A stretch of 64,000 bases of DNA from Leptoclinus maculatus. Lineage: Eukaryota > Chordata > Actinopteri > Perciformes > Stichaeidae. Below the pieces are notes generated by a model that was given only the letters and a program-made list of their open reading frames with translations, had not been told where the DNA came from and made no database searches. The stretch's first letter is position 1, and each line of letters begins with the position of its first letter. Where the stretch lies: positions 7,705,577 through 7,769,576 of the forward strand of contig JAVDOI010000002.1 of NCBI GenBank assembly GCA_032191485.1, in the 5' to 3' direction. The position numbers and the translations under genes are program-made. Shown here piece after piece: positions 12,236 through 24,397 of this stretch.

Positions 12236-12970
12236 GTTGTTTTGTTAGTCAAACGGTTGCACACACACACCAACAGTGTGTTATTGCTTTGTTGGACTTC
12301 AAGGAGTTACCCAGAAATCTTGATGTATAAGAAGCTACAAAAATGCCATGCTCCAATGGCTACTTGTAACAAACGTAGGTAGGTTGCACTGTCATCAGTG
12401 GTATTGACATTCATTTTGTATATATATTACTGTGTTTTTATTCATTTTAGATACATGCATTCATCTTCATGTATCGGCCCGGTGTTATTCCCTCTATCAT
12501 GACCAGGACACCGCAGAGAAACCCTGGTGCAGAGACGGGGTAGGAACCTTGTATCAGGGCCTTTGCTGTGGGGGGAGAACACATACCGTCACACCTCAAC
12601 TTACACAAGTCGTGGTGCTGCATTTAGGTCTAGTCTCGCACTTAGGAGAAAATCAAATGAAAAGAAATGTTTGGTCCCAGAGAATGCTTGGCATCTTCAC
12701 CTTTATTATATTTTGTGTGAGACGGTTCCCATCCTTGGTTTAAAATAAAAAGTCACGTCTCGGTCACTGAGAAAATAATTTAAAATCAACTGTGTACCAC
12801 AGTTTAAAAAATAATCCTACACTCTCAACAGTACCTGAAGGCAGCATCACCGCTGAAGCTACACCCCAGGCGATTCAGTCGCACCAGTAGCAACGTTAAC
12901 GACACGCATCACGGGAGGCTGAGAGCTGATGATACTTAACCTTAACTGAGCGGCAACCCATTTCAAGAAA
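12236..12970. other. Spacer between KLHL11 and NT5C3B, including NT5C3B 5' leader
   Basis: No supported gene. A second possible poly(A) signal for KLHL11, AATAAA, is at 12744-12749. The sequence from about 12830 to 12970 becomes less AT-rich and probably holds the promoter and 5' leader of NT5C3B. The intron after the start exon (about 13030-13260) is rich in the words GCTAGC/AACGTTAGC. Confidence 0.4.
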
Positions 12971-15960
12971 ATGGTAATCATGTTTGTTTTTAAGTTAAAG
13001 CACCAAAAACAACGCACACTCACATTCAACAACAAAACAAACTAGCTAGCTAGGTTAGCTGAACGTACCTAGCTTAGCTCTTCGCGTTGACGTTAGCTTT
13101 TTGGCTTTCATAGCTGTATCGCATCAGCACATTTACTGTAAAACAAACATATTATTATAATTATAGCCTCAATGTTTGGTAGTAGCAAATGTGAGTTAGT
13201 TCGCTAAACAGTGCGTTTAAACGTGGTGCTAGCCCCTGACTGGTGAGCTAACTGGTGATGCTTGTTTTGCACGGGTACGATATTGAGTAACCACTTTCTC
13301 TTCAACTGTCACATTTTCAACGTTAAGATTCCACAGCTGACCAACTCCTCCGTGTGTATGAGGGACCCTCAGAGGGTGCAGGAGATCCTAGAGGCCATGG
13401 TGAAGGCTGGCTCCAACACCGTGCAGGTAACGCTATAGTGTTTGTCCTAAATGGACAATATATATATATATATGAGTGTAGTTGAAAAATAAAACGTATT
13501 TTTGTTCTTTCTCCATTTGTCATCCAGGTGATCTCAGATTTTGACATGACTCTGACCAGATTTGCATACAATGGCAAAAGGTGCCCTACCTGTCACAGTA
13601 AGTCGTCTGACAAGTAAGCTTTAGTTCGATGTTCTCGTGCATTTTAAGGTGGATTTTTAGCTAAACGTTGTCACTGAGTCTGTGTATTTTATTTTCAGAT
13701 ATTCTTGACAACAGCAAACTCATCTCCAATGACTGCAAAGAAGAGGTACTGTAGCAATGAGGCAGAAGCAGGTTTTCTTTGTTAGCACTATTGCCATTAA
13801 GTAAACTTCCAATATATTTTTCTCTACGTGTAAACCACAACGCAGACATCACAAATATAATGTTCAACTTGTTAGATCTTACAAGGAAACAGTGTTGGGG
13901 AGTAACTAGTTACATGTAACAGAGTTGTGGAATTAAATTACTAAATAAATGTGATTGTAAACAGTTACTAAGAAGAAATATGTAATTAAATCTAAAAATA
14001 TTGGCGATGACATCTAAATATATTACTTCCTGCAAAGAGCGCATGTGTAGAATAAAACATTCATTCTGTTGCTTTGACCAACTTTTAATTCAAGTTCAAC
14101 AGTAATCAGTGATGAGTACTGTTTACACTGCCTGGTTTAAGTTCATGTTTTTAGGACTTATCAGTTTTATTGGTTCGAAAAGTAATCAAATCAAATAAGT
14201 TAAATTTCTTTCAATTAATGAAAGTATTATTATATATTACATTTTAACTGTGTAACTAGTGATCTGTAATTACATTTCAAAAGTAACTTTCCCAACACTG
14301 CAAGGAAGCTACATGCATATATGCGTTTTTTGGCAAAGTTTTAGAAATGTTGATGTTCAGACCTACAAAAATACAACATTTGACTTGTAATTGAATTAAT
14401 TTATTCAATTGTTCTGTCACTTATACTTAGTCTGTCTGCCCTCTAGTGAGCAAGAGGACGAATTAAAACAGATTGAATCTGTTCAGTAATGTGAACGGTT
14501 CTTGTTTCAGTCTTCCTGCTGTTAAATCTTCTGTTTCCTCACTTCATTTTTGTATCTTTATTCTGGCATTTTTCTTCAATAAGATACATATTGCTTAATT
14601 ATTACTTAGGAAAATAATTTTATAAATATTTCCTAAATCCCCAGGATATAATCTGACAAAAAGTAGAAAAGTGAAGATCATCTCCGAGTGTAATTGGGTA
14701 AAACATCACAGTTTTCTGTTGTCTTTCAGCTGAAGGAGCTGCTCAACACATACTACCCTATAGAGATAGACTCTTCACGGTCAATAGCAGATAAACTACC
14801 TCTCATGGTGGAGTGGTGAGTATCTAACACAGCTTTTACTCAAATATAATATATTTTAATGTGTTCATGAACCTGTGCTGCACCTACATCGCACAGGTGG
14901 ACTAAAGCTCATGAAATACTGGTACAGCAGGAGATCAGGAAAGACCTGCTGGCCATTGTGGTGCGGGAGTCCGAGGCCATGCTGAGGTCAGAAAACCTGC
15001 TATTTGATAGTTTAAATGTTAAAAACATTGTGTTATGTGTGTGTGTGTGTGTGTACTTTAATAACGAGTTGTTTTCACAGAGAGGGCTACCAGCTCCTTT
15101 TCGACCACCTGCATGAGCACAGCATCCCTCTGCTCATCTTCTCTGCTGGAATAGGAGACATCCTGGAAGAGGTCATCCGCCAGGCGGGGGTCTTCCACCC
15201 CAACGTCAAAGTCTTCTCCAACTACATGGACTTCGACGAGTCTGTGAGTAGCCGCACCGCAGACTACCGATGTATTGAGATTGAAGCGATGTATTTGACT
15301 CTTCGTCTGCTGCCACGCAGGGAGTGTTGAGGGCTTTCAAGGGAGAGCTGATCCACATCTACAATAAAAGGGAAGGTGCGCTGCTCAACACTGGCCACTT
15401 CCAGGAGCTGCGTACGCGGCCTAATGTGCTGCTGCTGGGAGACTCTCTGGGAGACCTGACCATGGCCGACGGGGTGCAGGACATGGAAAACATCCTGAAG
15501 ATCGGGTTCCTCAATGACAAGGTCAATAAAGTCTATTGTTTATTTGAACTCTCTCCCACTTTGTACTGCAACTGTTGCACAATCATTCTCAGTACCTGCA
15601 GCCCTAAGATGAATGTCAGAGCACCAGTACATTCATATCTACCCTCTGTAAGAATAGTACGCTCCCAATTTTCACCATGTTAGTGTATTTTTCAACCCTG
15701 GATTCCATTCTCCCATGTTTTTGTGTCTAACGGACTAATAAGAACAACAAGTTCTGAAGTTGCTCCAGTATTGAGTGAGAGGACAAAACAGACATTTAAA
15801 TAGTCATATTCTGACATTAATAACACTTCTCCATTTGTTTTTCTCTCAGGTGGACGAGAGGAAACAGTCTTACTTGGACTCGTACGACATTGTGTTGGTG
15901 AAAGATGAGACCTTGGAAGTCCCCAATGCGATAATGCTCTACCTTACTGGCAGTAAGTGA
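12971..15960 (+). CDS. nt5c3b: 7-methylguanosine phosphate-specific 5'-nucleotidase (cytosolic 5'-nucleotidase IIIB)
   Basis: A HAD-superfamily pyrimidine/m7GMP 5'-nucleotidase that dephosphorylates nucleoside monophosphates in the cytosol. Exons: 12971-12973 (ATG only), 13328-13426, 13528-13597, 13699-13745, 14730-14815, 14897-14986, 15081-15243, 15321-15521, 15850-15960. The total is 870 nt, 289 residues; the human protein is about 292. HAD motif I is DFDMT, with nucleophile and acid Asp near residues 38 and 40. FSAGIGDILEE carries motif II. Motif IV is GDSLGDLTMADG. The one-codon first exon is inferred: the ATG abuts a GT donor and the phase fits. An internal Met at 13358 is the alternative start. 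The choice of NT5C3B over NT5C3A rests mainly on its place beside FKBP10. Intron 13746-14729 contains a hAT MITE. Confidence 0.93.
13890..14300. mobile_element. Short hAT-type MITE in NT5C3B intron
   Basis: The 411-bp element begins CAGTGTTGGGGAGTAAC and ends in TTTCCCAACACTG, so the terminal inverted repeat is CAGTGTTGGG plus a diverged extension. The flanks are caaggaaa (13882-13889) and caaggaag (14301-14308), an 8-bp target duplication with one mismatch. It is AT-rich inside and has no coding capacity. The CAGTGTTGGG end is familiar from abundant teleost hAT MITEs. Confidence 0.88.
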
Positions 15961-16382
15961 ACACATCACTGGCCCTTTTGTATTTCACACTCCGGTCCCA
16001 TCAGCTCAGGAGGCCCCTGCTCAGAGAGTGCCAGTTTGAAGGCTTATTTACAGGCAACTAAGAATGTTTCATGATCATTTAGTTTTACAAAGTTAGTCAC
16101 GAGTCCAGTCAGCCGCATCCCCCTTTCATGTCTTTGTCAATCGGCCCTCCTCGTGTTCATGGTAACACTGTACTTGCACCAGACTGGATGTGATGGAAGC
16201 CAGATTTACACCGTCTACCTACTCTGCAGAATGTGAAGTGTGTGTGTGTTTAGGGAAGAGATTGGATTGCTTTGGTCTTCATATAGGATGTAATGATAAA
16301 GGGAAATTAAAACGCACAACATAAAGGGCAGCACTTGACTTGGCATCTGGTTTGAAACTGGTTTCCAGCCTTTCACAATAAA
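15961..16382 (+). other. NT5C3B 3' untranslated region
   Basis: Non-coding sequence after the stop with AATAAA at 16377-16382. Two further AATAAA-containing sites follow near 16583 and 16799, so longer transcripts are possible. The stretch 16383-17126 between the two convergent genes shows no gene. Confidence 0.6.
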
Positions 16383-17126
16383 GCTCATTTCCAGCCATTC
16401 TTACCCTGAAACCTGCTGTTTTTAAAAAGGTTTAACGGTTTTCTTACAGTGTCAAGTCTTCCATTTCTGGTCATATTGTCAAGCATACACCACAGGGTCT
16501 AGTTTTTAATGAAAACAATTGTTTTTCTTGTGCAACACCACAATGCTACTAAGTGAACTATGACATCAACACCCGACTTCTAAAATAAAAAGCTCTTTTT
16601 TAAAGTACGGTGAGAAGTTAAGTTATTTGTAAGAACTAACGGTTACCTCAAATGTTTCAGTATTACAAAGAAAAGCATTGATTCAAAAGTCTGTCATAAA
16701 ATGACTTAATTTATTTCTTTAATGTGCCATTTACTCAGTCTGCATATTTTGTCTCTTTTGGTTCAAACTCATTACCTTTTCATATGTTCCAACTTCTCAA
16801 ATAAAAAGTGGTTCCACCCGTTAATGATTGTCATGTTTTATTATGCCTTAGCGCTGGTGACGCCTGTGGCCAGAGGCAGTGTTATGTTTTTCGGGTTCTC
16901 CGTCTCGTTCACGTGATATAATCAGGATGAAGTGATGACATGAACGTAAACTGCAAATGACTGGCTGGTGAACGCATAAAACCATGAGGCGGCAATTCTA
17001 CTTAAAAATGATAAAATGAATGAAAAATGATAAATTCAGGCTAATGAATTGAAGTCTACCAAACTAATTCACTGGTACATTGATAGTGTGGAAGAAATAA
17101 GCAGGTGTCATATTTCTATAAAACAG

Positions 17127-17535
17127 TTTATTTTATGTTTTACAACATATTTTATTATATAATATTGTACAAACTTACCACTCCAATACACTGTACAACC
17201 AATGTTTCTTTCAACATTTTTATATGAGGAACTGCATTGACGACTCATTTTATGAAGTCATATTTTGGAAGAAGGGCCCAGCCCAAATGTGTGCGCGTAG
17301 GTAGTTCAATGTAAATCTTTCTGTGTCTTTTTTCAACATGACGCAATTTCACGACAGACCATTCTTCCTTTTCACATTTTTAAAACACTTGTTTCCTTGG
17401 CACAACATATTTTAACAGAATCTAGCAAAGCAGACTGCCTTTAAATAAAAGGCTCAACAATGTTTCAATCCCAGTATAACCTCAGCCGCTGCACGCCGGT
17501 TCCTTAGCACCAATTAAATATCGCTCGCGTCCTCT
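17127..17535 (-). other. FKBP10 3' untranslated region
   Basis: On the minus strand a canonical AATAAA (TTTATT on plus, 17127-17132) lies about 400 bp beyond the FKBP10 stop. NT5C3B and FKBP10 thus end tail to tail with under 800 bp between their proposed poly(A) sites. Confidence 0.6.
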
Positions 17536-18002
17536 TTACAGCTCGTCTCGTCCCGCTTGCTCAGGCTCGTCATCCACCTTAAGTTCCAGTTCATCTTCTA
17601 CAATCTTCCCATCTTTATTGCGGTCCTGGTTATTGAACATGTCCTTAATGATGCCATCGGCATCGACCCCTGGCCGAAGACGACCTTTGCCCTCTTCAAC
17701 TTGTAGCATGATGAAGGCCGAAAACTGGAGACAATAGGAGAGACAGGGTTGCACAGTTAAAAGCATTTTCCCTGCCGATACATTTAGCAGGTTAGACGGG
17801 ACCTCGCTTGTCTGCTTACCTCCTCTAGAGGAACCTCTTTGTCACCATTGAGGTCCATAGCAGGAAAGAGGGGATCTGGGCCGTCTCCCAGCCACACGAA
17901 CATGTAGCCTTCAGGCACGCCCTTCTTCAGCTCCACCAGCTCCAGCTCAAAGAAGAGCACTGCACTCTTGGGAACTTCTCCAGCTGGCGACACCCAAAAT
18001 TG

Positions 18003-18037
<35 letters not shown>

Positions 18038-21000
18038 TCATTCAAACCTGAATCACGTTTTCTCTCTCGAGTGCAGTCTTGAGTAGTGCCAATGACTGAC
18101 CTCCATTTTCACCATGGCCCCAGTGTGGTGGAACGACCACCTCCCTCCTCTCGCCCACACACATGCCACCCAAACCTCGCTCAAGACCGGGGATCACCTG
18201 GTCCGCTCCGAGAGTCGTGATGGAAGGTGCGTCGTAGTGGTCCCTGGAAATGAACACATGACCCGTTACCACTCTTAACAGTGGAGGATTAAAAAAGAAC
18301 TTTGGAACATGCAGGCACATGTGCTGTCGTCATGGATAGGTAAAATGGTACATCTGCAATTCTAGGCCCACTGAGATCTGTCAGACAAGCAGTGATTACA
18401 TGCAGGAAGCAGGAGGAAGGGGATGCAGCGTAGCAGAGGGCGCTCACGAGGAGTACAGCAGGGTGCCGTCCATCAGGGAGCAATTGTAACGATACTGAAT
18501 CAAATCGTCCGCTTCACTGGTCGCTTTGCAATCCTGAGGCTTGTGGGTAACTTTAATATCCACCGGGTCTTTGGGGTTGTGGAAGTCAACGACTTGAATG
18601 TCAAAGATCAGCACAGCCGAGGCAGGGATGAGGTCTCCTACAGCGGGAGGAAAGAAAATACAAACAAGACTAGTCGGTGCAGTCCCAAGTGTTTTCTGAA
18701 TCCTCCTAAATGCAACGCGTGAAACTCACCAACTCCCCCTTCGCCATACGCCAAGTGAGGAGGGATGGTGATCTTCCTCTTCTCTCCCATGCACAGCCCA
18801 TGCAGGGCTTTGTCCATCCCTCGGATCACGTGCCCCATGCCGATGTAAGTGTTATAGGTGCTGTTTCGCTGGTAGCTGTCAAGGAAAAGCGTTAAAACTC
18901 TTAAACGCTGCTGCGTATGTATTTTTAAAGCTTTCTGAGAACGGAGGACTCTCAAGAGGTTTACCTCGAGTCGAAGGCCGTGCCGTCCTGGAAGGTACCG
19001 TTGTAGTGGTAGCGGATGTAATCTCCAGTCACCGTCCTGCGGGTGCAGCCTTCAGGCGCCTCCTTCACCTCCACAATCAGATCGTCCTTCGGGTTGAAGA
19101 CATCAACCAGCAGCACCTCAAACACCAGCGTAGCCTGAGGAGGGATCCGAGTTCCTGTTAGGAAAAGAATAAGACTTTCAGTCTATATCTCAGTTTTTAT
19201 GTCCATACCGGCCAAATATATTTTACTTTAATGTGGATCATTTTTTAAAGCATACTCTTAACTTGTTTCGTTCATATTGATGTGGTGTGGAACTTCAGAC
19301 GTGCAGCAACTTGCTGAGACAGTGAGTTGTGTGTGACGTGAGGAATTCCTTCTTTTTGTGGACTCTCCTCAAAACTAAGTGCATCCAGAAGGTCAATAAT
19401 CAAACATGAATACTCTGAGAATATGAATGTCATTCAACAGCTGAGTCTTGAGTTTCACACGTGTACTTGAATACACCTACAGAAAAGCATTTTCTTTGCT
19501 CTCAAATAATGCAATTTGACAATAAAGGAAAATACAAAAAGTAAAACAATAATAGATGACTTATCTAAAGCCCCTTTCACACCATTACGTACATTTTCCG
19601 GCACGTTTGCCATCATACCACACTGACATGAAGAGAAACCAGTGGTTGCTTTTAGTGTGCTTTGGATAATGACCAACAGTAAGGAAACGCATTGTGTGAT
19701 TTGTTGTTATTGTCTGAACAGTTCAAATCCAAGTCTAACAAAGTCCTTTGAAACATAAATGAATATACAAAAATAGTATTGTAGGTGAGCAAGTTTAAAA
19801 TGCTAAACTTTAATTTGTTGGTATTTGAGATGATTAGATATTAAGCACAGTCATCGTGTACATTACTAGTTACTACCGTTGCCAGTCTCTCCATACGCCA
19901 GGAAGGGCGGGATGATGACGATCCTTCTCTCCCCGACGCACATGCCCAAAAGACCCTCGTCCATGCCTTTGATGAGGTCGCCCTGTCCCAAGTAGGTGTC
20001 ATAGGTGGCATTCCTCGAGTAACTAAAATCGAAACGCAAGGTTTTCTTGAGAATCACAGAAACGGACAAAGAGCTTTCTGAATGTCGTAAAAAACCTAAA
20101 GCTCACCTCACCTGGAGTCGAAAGCTGCACCGGTCAGCAGGGTGCCATTATAGCGGTAGCGGAGGAAATCTGATGCCACGGTGGTGCGCTGGCAGCTGGC
20201 AGGTTTGCCGAGTGTGCGGATCTGGACCTTGTCCTCAGTGTTCCATATGTCCAGCAGGAGAACATCATACACCAACACAGCGTCAGGAGGAACCACACCA
20301 CCTGTGGGTACAAACAACACAGGTTGACACAAACCAGCACAGGTGATGTGTCCAACAGAGGGGGGGGGGGCTGACTGTCCTGTTCATCTGTACCTGTTCC
20401 GATGCTCCCATAGGCCAGGTGGGGGGGGATTGTGATCCTCCTTTGTTCATTGACACACATGCCCTGAAGACCCCGGTCCATCCCTGTGATGAGTCTGCCC
20501 AGGCCGACCTGGCTGATGAAGGCTTTGCCTCGGTCATGACTGGAGACATTAAGGGAGAGGTGGATGAGAGTCGAGCAGGTAGAAGTGTCAACAATATGAG
20601 GTAACGTAAGAAAAATAACTAAAGAGGAGGATGGTTCTATGAACATTTTATAGTGCTAGAAAGTCAGAATCCCAAAAAAAATCCATCCACATCAGCAGCA
20701 TTATTCAAAAGGACATCATTTCCTTCTTGGCCTCATTATGATCAGCCGGTTATTTTACATTTCATTTGCAAAACCTGGGGAGGTTGTTTGACGATTGGCC
20801 ACAAATATCCACCACCATAACCTCATTCTTATAGAAACATCAAGGGGGACACTCCGTTATCAACGTGCAATGGCGTTTGACACGTCTGCAGTCCTTATCT
20901 CGTCTTTGTATCCATCAGGAAAATGGTTGTAGGGTTCCTGTATTGTATGTGCGTGTAGTGTTGATACTAATCGACGTTACTGAATAGACATTCTTATTGG

Positions 21001-21387
21001 CTTTTGCACCGTTTTAACAACTGGAAATAATATGTCTGCAAGAGTCAGAACTGTATTCTTACGTTGTTAGTTATATTTTCGGTGTATTGTTACCGTAGCT
21101 GGTTCTCAACTTTAAACATAACAGCCAACATTCCCTGTGAATGAACGCAGTCTAAATTAACTTAAATGGTGCATTCCGCTGTAACTTCACCTGGAGTCAA
21201 ACTTTTTCCCATCTGCATAGAAGGTACCGTTAAAATGATAACGGATAAAATCTTCTGTTTGCACCTCTCGGGGACACATTTTGGGGATCTCGTACCGGTC
21301 CACAACAACATCCACTAACTGCCCCGGGTTGCAATTCACAATGACGTCATGAAGGCAAAATACAACCGTTAATATTATCAGATCCAT
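17536..21387 (-). CDS. fkbp10: Peptidyl-prolyl isomerase FKBP10 (FKBP65), ER collagen chaperone
   Basis: FKBP65 is an ER prolyl isomerase/chaperone for collagen and tropoelastin and supports LH2-dependent lysyl hydroxylation. Ten exons read down the minus strand: 21387-21191, 20539-20394, 20301-20112, 20022-19877, 19154-18965, 18875-18730, 18637-18448, 18243-18101, 17983-17820, 17724-17536. They total 1701 nt (566 residues). After a signal peptide come four FKBP domains, each built by two exons of about 190 and 146 nt, with GxxxGMCVGERR-type motifs (LGGMCVGERR, LLGMCVGERR, LHGLCMGEKR, LQGMCVNEQR). Two EF-hands follow (DLNGDKEVPLEE and DRNKDGKIVEDE). The C-terminus is RDEL, an ER-retention signal, where human has HEEL. 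An in-frame Met at 21471 would add 28 residues; I chose 21387 because it begins directly with a hydrophobic signal. Confidence 0.97.
18004..18035. repeat. (CA)n microsatellite in FKBP10 intron
   Basis: A pure CA run in the short intron 17984-18100, about 20 bp upstream (in gene sense) of the acceptor at 17984. Confidence 0.9.
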
Positions 21388-21539
21388 TTGGAGAATTGCG
21401 ACAATAACTGCGGAAGCTCGCGGGGTCTGATGAAGGAAGAGAGTAATGTTACCGACAGAAGTCTGGTCCACAGTGGCGATGTGTCAAGACACCTGGAATG
21501 AGAGAGAGTACTTCCGGTTACGAATACAAAAATAAATGC

Positions 21540-22200
21540 CTTGACATGCTATAATATGACATGTTATGGCATACTATACTGTGCATTTTTTTTACATTTT
21601 AATGGCATACTAATCTATGATATTTAAACAACAATTTTGATATACTGTGTTGTGTTTTTTATGATATTCTATCCTTTTTCAAGAGATTTTAATGGCTTAC
21701 TATACTATGACTTGTTATGTCATAATATACATTACTTTAGTTTTTAGACATAGTGTACTGTATCTTCTTTAGCCATTTATATGTCATAAATTGCAATACA
21801 TTTTTTGACATAGCATACTATAATTTTTAATGATGTACTATACAATCCGTTTTTTATTACGAACCATACTATGACTTTTCAATGGCAGGAGGGGGAGAAA
21901 AAACACATACACTGGCATTTTGGCCCTGCCAGACACACAGCAAATATATACTACACACTTACTTTTCAAGTTTTTATGGTATCATATGCTATGAATTTTT
22001 ACGACATACTATCTAATAACTTTGTAGTGACATCCTATGCTATGACATATTTATGGCCAACTGACATTTATGGCATACTATGCCACGACTATTTATGAAA
22101 TTTTTAATGACATCCTGTACTGGCATAAACTATGACTTTTTATGCAATACCATCACATTCTTATGACTTTTTATGACTATACTAGGATTATACAACATGT
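21540..22200. repeat. Degenerate AT-rich minisatellite upstream of FKBP10
   Basis: Many imperfect repeats built from TATGACTTTTTATGGCATAC-like and ACTATACTATGACATG-like words fill this stretch. Unit length drifts around 20-40 bp. It begins about 150 bp upstream of the proposed FKBP10 start. No coding sequence is seen. Confidence 0.75.
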
Positions 22201-24397
22201 CAATGGGTAACATCCCCTCCGAACAACACACACCAAAAGCAAAAAATAAAAGCGTCTTGTTCTTCTTGGACATCCACTGATTTATGTCATGTTTTGGGGA
22301 GCGGGGCATGTAAGCCTATTACGTGTTATTTTTTTTCATTTCTATTTATGTATCTTGACTGTACTGTGACTAATTGTCGTTCTGCCAAATTCAAAACAAA
22401 ATTGTTTGGCAATAAAGTATTAGCTTATTGATATAAAGAGCATTGATATACATTACATTTTATTATTTACATGAGCGGTTTGGTTGATAACAATATCCTG
22501 AGGCTGGAGGGCACAAAGGTGTTTGGTCTCAAATTTTCTTCAAAAGGCAGATATTCATATTTGTGCTGTAGTAGGTAATACATATTGTTCATGGTGACCA
22601 CAGTCGCCCTTAAAAGAAACAAGGAATTATTAACAGCTAAGATGCAAGAAACCCGACCAGAGGTAAAGAAACTCTTCATCGTCTGTCATCATAAACCGCC
22701 AGCAAGTTTCAGCTTGAGAAAAGTCAACATGATGTACAAAGTGACATTACTTGAACAGAAAAACAATCAGATTCGATGTACGTATGCATTTGCAATGGAA
22801 TATATATTTTTAAATAAAAAAGAAATCTGCATTGTGCTTTCATTTTGAACGGGAAATCGACCAAACTTCCGTCCATGCTCTGTCTCTCTCGGTGTGCTTA
22901 ATGCATCTTTCGGCTCATGTACTCCAGAGAGCAGCAGGAGGAGTGGCCCCTGGTTCCCACCCACTTTTTAATGGAATTCTGCAAACGTGTAATGCCTGGC
23001 CCAGAGGCCTGGCTCCGTGATTTCAGTCACGTATGAGATGATGAGATGAGATGAGAGATGAGATGAAAATTATAACGTGCCCCCCACCCCCCCTTCCCCA
23101 TAATCGGATGTTATTCTTTCGTGTCACAGTGAAGTATGGCAGGCGTATAGTTCTTAGTTCTTAGTTCTTATATTTAAACGACACACAGAATTACTTTTCG
23201 GGCTTAACAGTTTGCCTAAAAAAAAGAGGTCCTGGGTCTTAATAACCACCCTGCTCTACCAAAATAAGTCTGAGTCTTATAACATTATGAATATGAAATG
23301 TTACAGATATTGCAGACTCAGCGGTTATTTTATTCCCTGAAGTGATGTGTCAAGTATGCAAATTGTGTTCTCTTGGCCTACCAACCCAAGTCTCAGCTTG
23401 TCAGTTTGCTAAGAAAATAGGTAGCCAAGCTGAAAATACTGTTAGAGTTCCTCAGACAACTATTCAGGCAATATATTTTATGAATACATCATCTGTCAAG
23501 AGTTTGGGATCTGAAAGCAAAATAACTGAAACATATTAAAAACCAAAAACATTAAGATCACTGTTAAAACGTAAATGTTCGTTCATGGGTCTGTTGGGTA
23601 TTTTCACACTGAGGACAACTGGACCCTCTGGCCTTTCTTGAGGTCGAACTCTCGTCTGCGACGTCAGTGTGTCAAGCGAACCAGAGTGATCACCATTTAT
23701 ACCGGAAGTATGAAGCTCTTTCTTCAAGGTAATTGTCGCGAGTTGTATTTGCCAGCTGATACCTAGTTGATTGAGCTATATTTATTTATTTTACAAGTAA
23801 AACCTACTCAATGTTGCCATAGCCTGTACTTTTATATTTTTATTTTATTAGTCTTATCTTCTGCCACAAAAATATTAATTTCATGAATTCCATTTTTTAC
23901 TATTTGCGACAACAATACATGACAATCTGTATTTTTTTTTCCATATGTGCACGCAAAACACACACAGTACTTGAGAAGCCTCTAATGCAACTCAAAACAA
24001 TTACTTTGAGAGAAATAAATGCACACATGATGTTCCTCATGTTTTTTTATATTTTATTAAATTCGTGTACTAAATGTGAAAATTGATCTTTGGAGAAAAA
24101 CACCTTCAAAAACACTACAGCATGATTTGAAGGATGGCTGAATATAATATTACATGTCTGTGAAATTAAAACAAATGGGGTCAACAGAAAGAAGACCAGA
24201 AGAGCAGTCGCACAAATAAGAAGGGCTTTTATTTTGAAAGTGTTGACCCGTTGTTCTCGGTTTCAGCATCTTGATGGACGCGACTTTCACAGCATACGTG
24301 CAGGCAGTCAGTCATGAGTATTCCCTAGTAAAGAAAGAAGTTTCCTGATCCATTCAAAACAAGAACACTCTACTGCTCAGAGCCGGTTGAGGTAACG
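22201..24397. other. Intergenic spacer between FKBP10 and P3H4
   Basis: No supported gene. It holds a short GATGA-type microsatellite near 23036-23066 and several AT-rich stretches. The last few hundred bases presumably hold the P3H4 promoter, but I see no clear TATA box. Confidence 0.5.
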
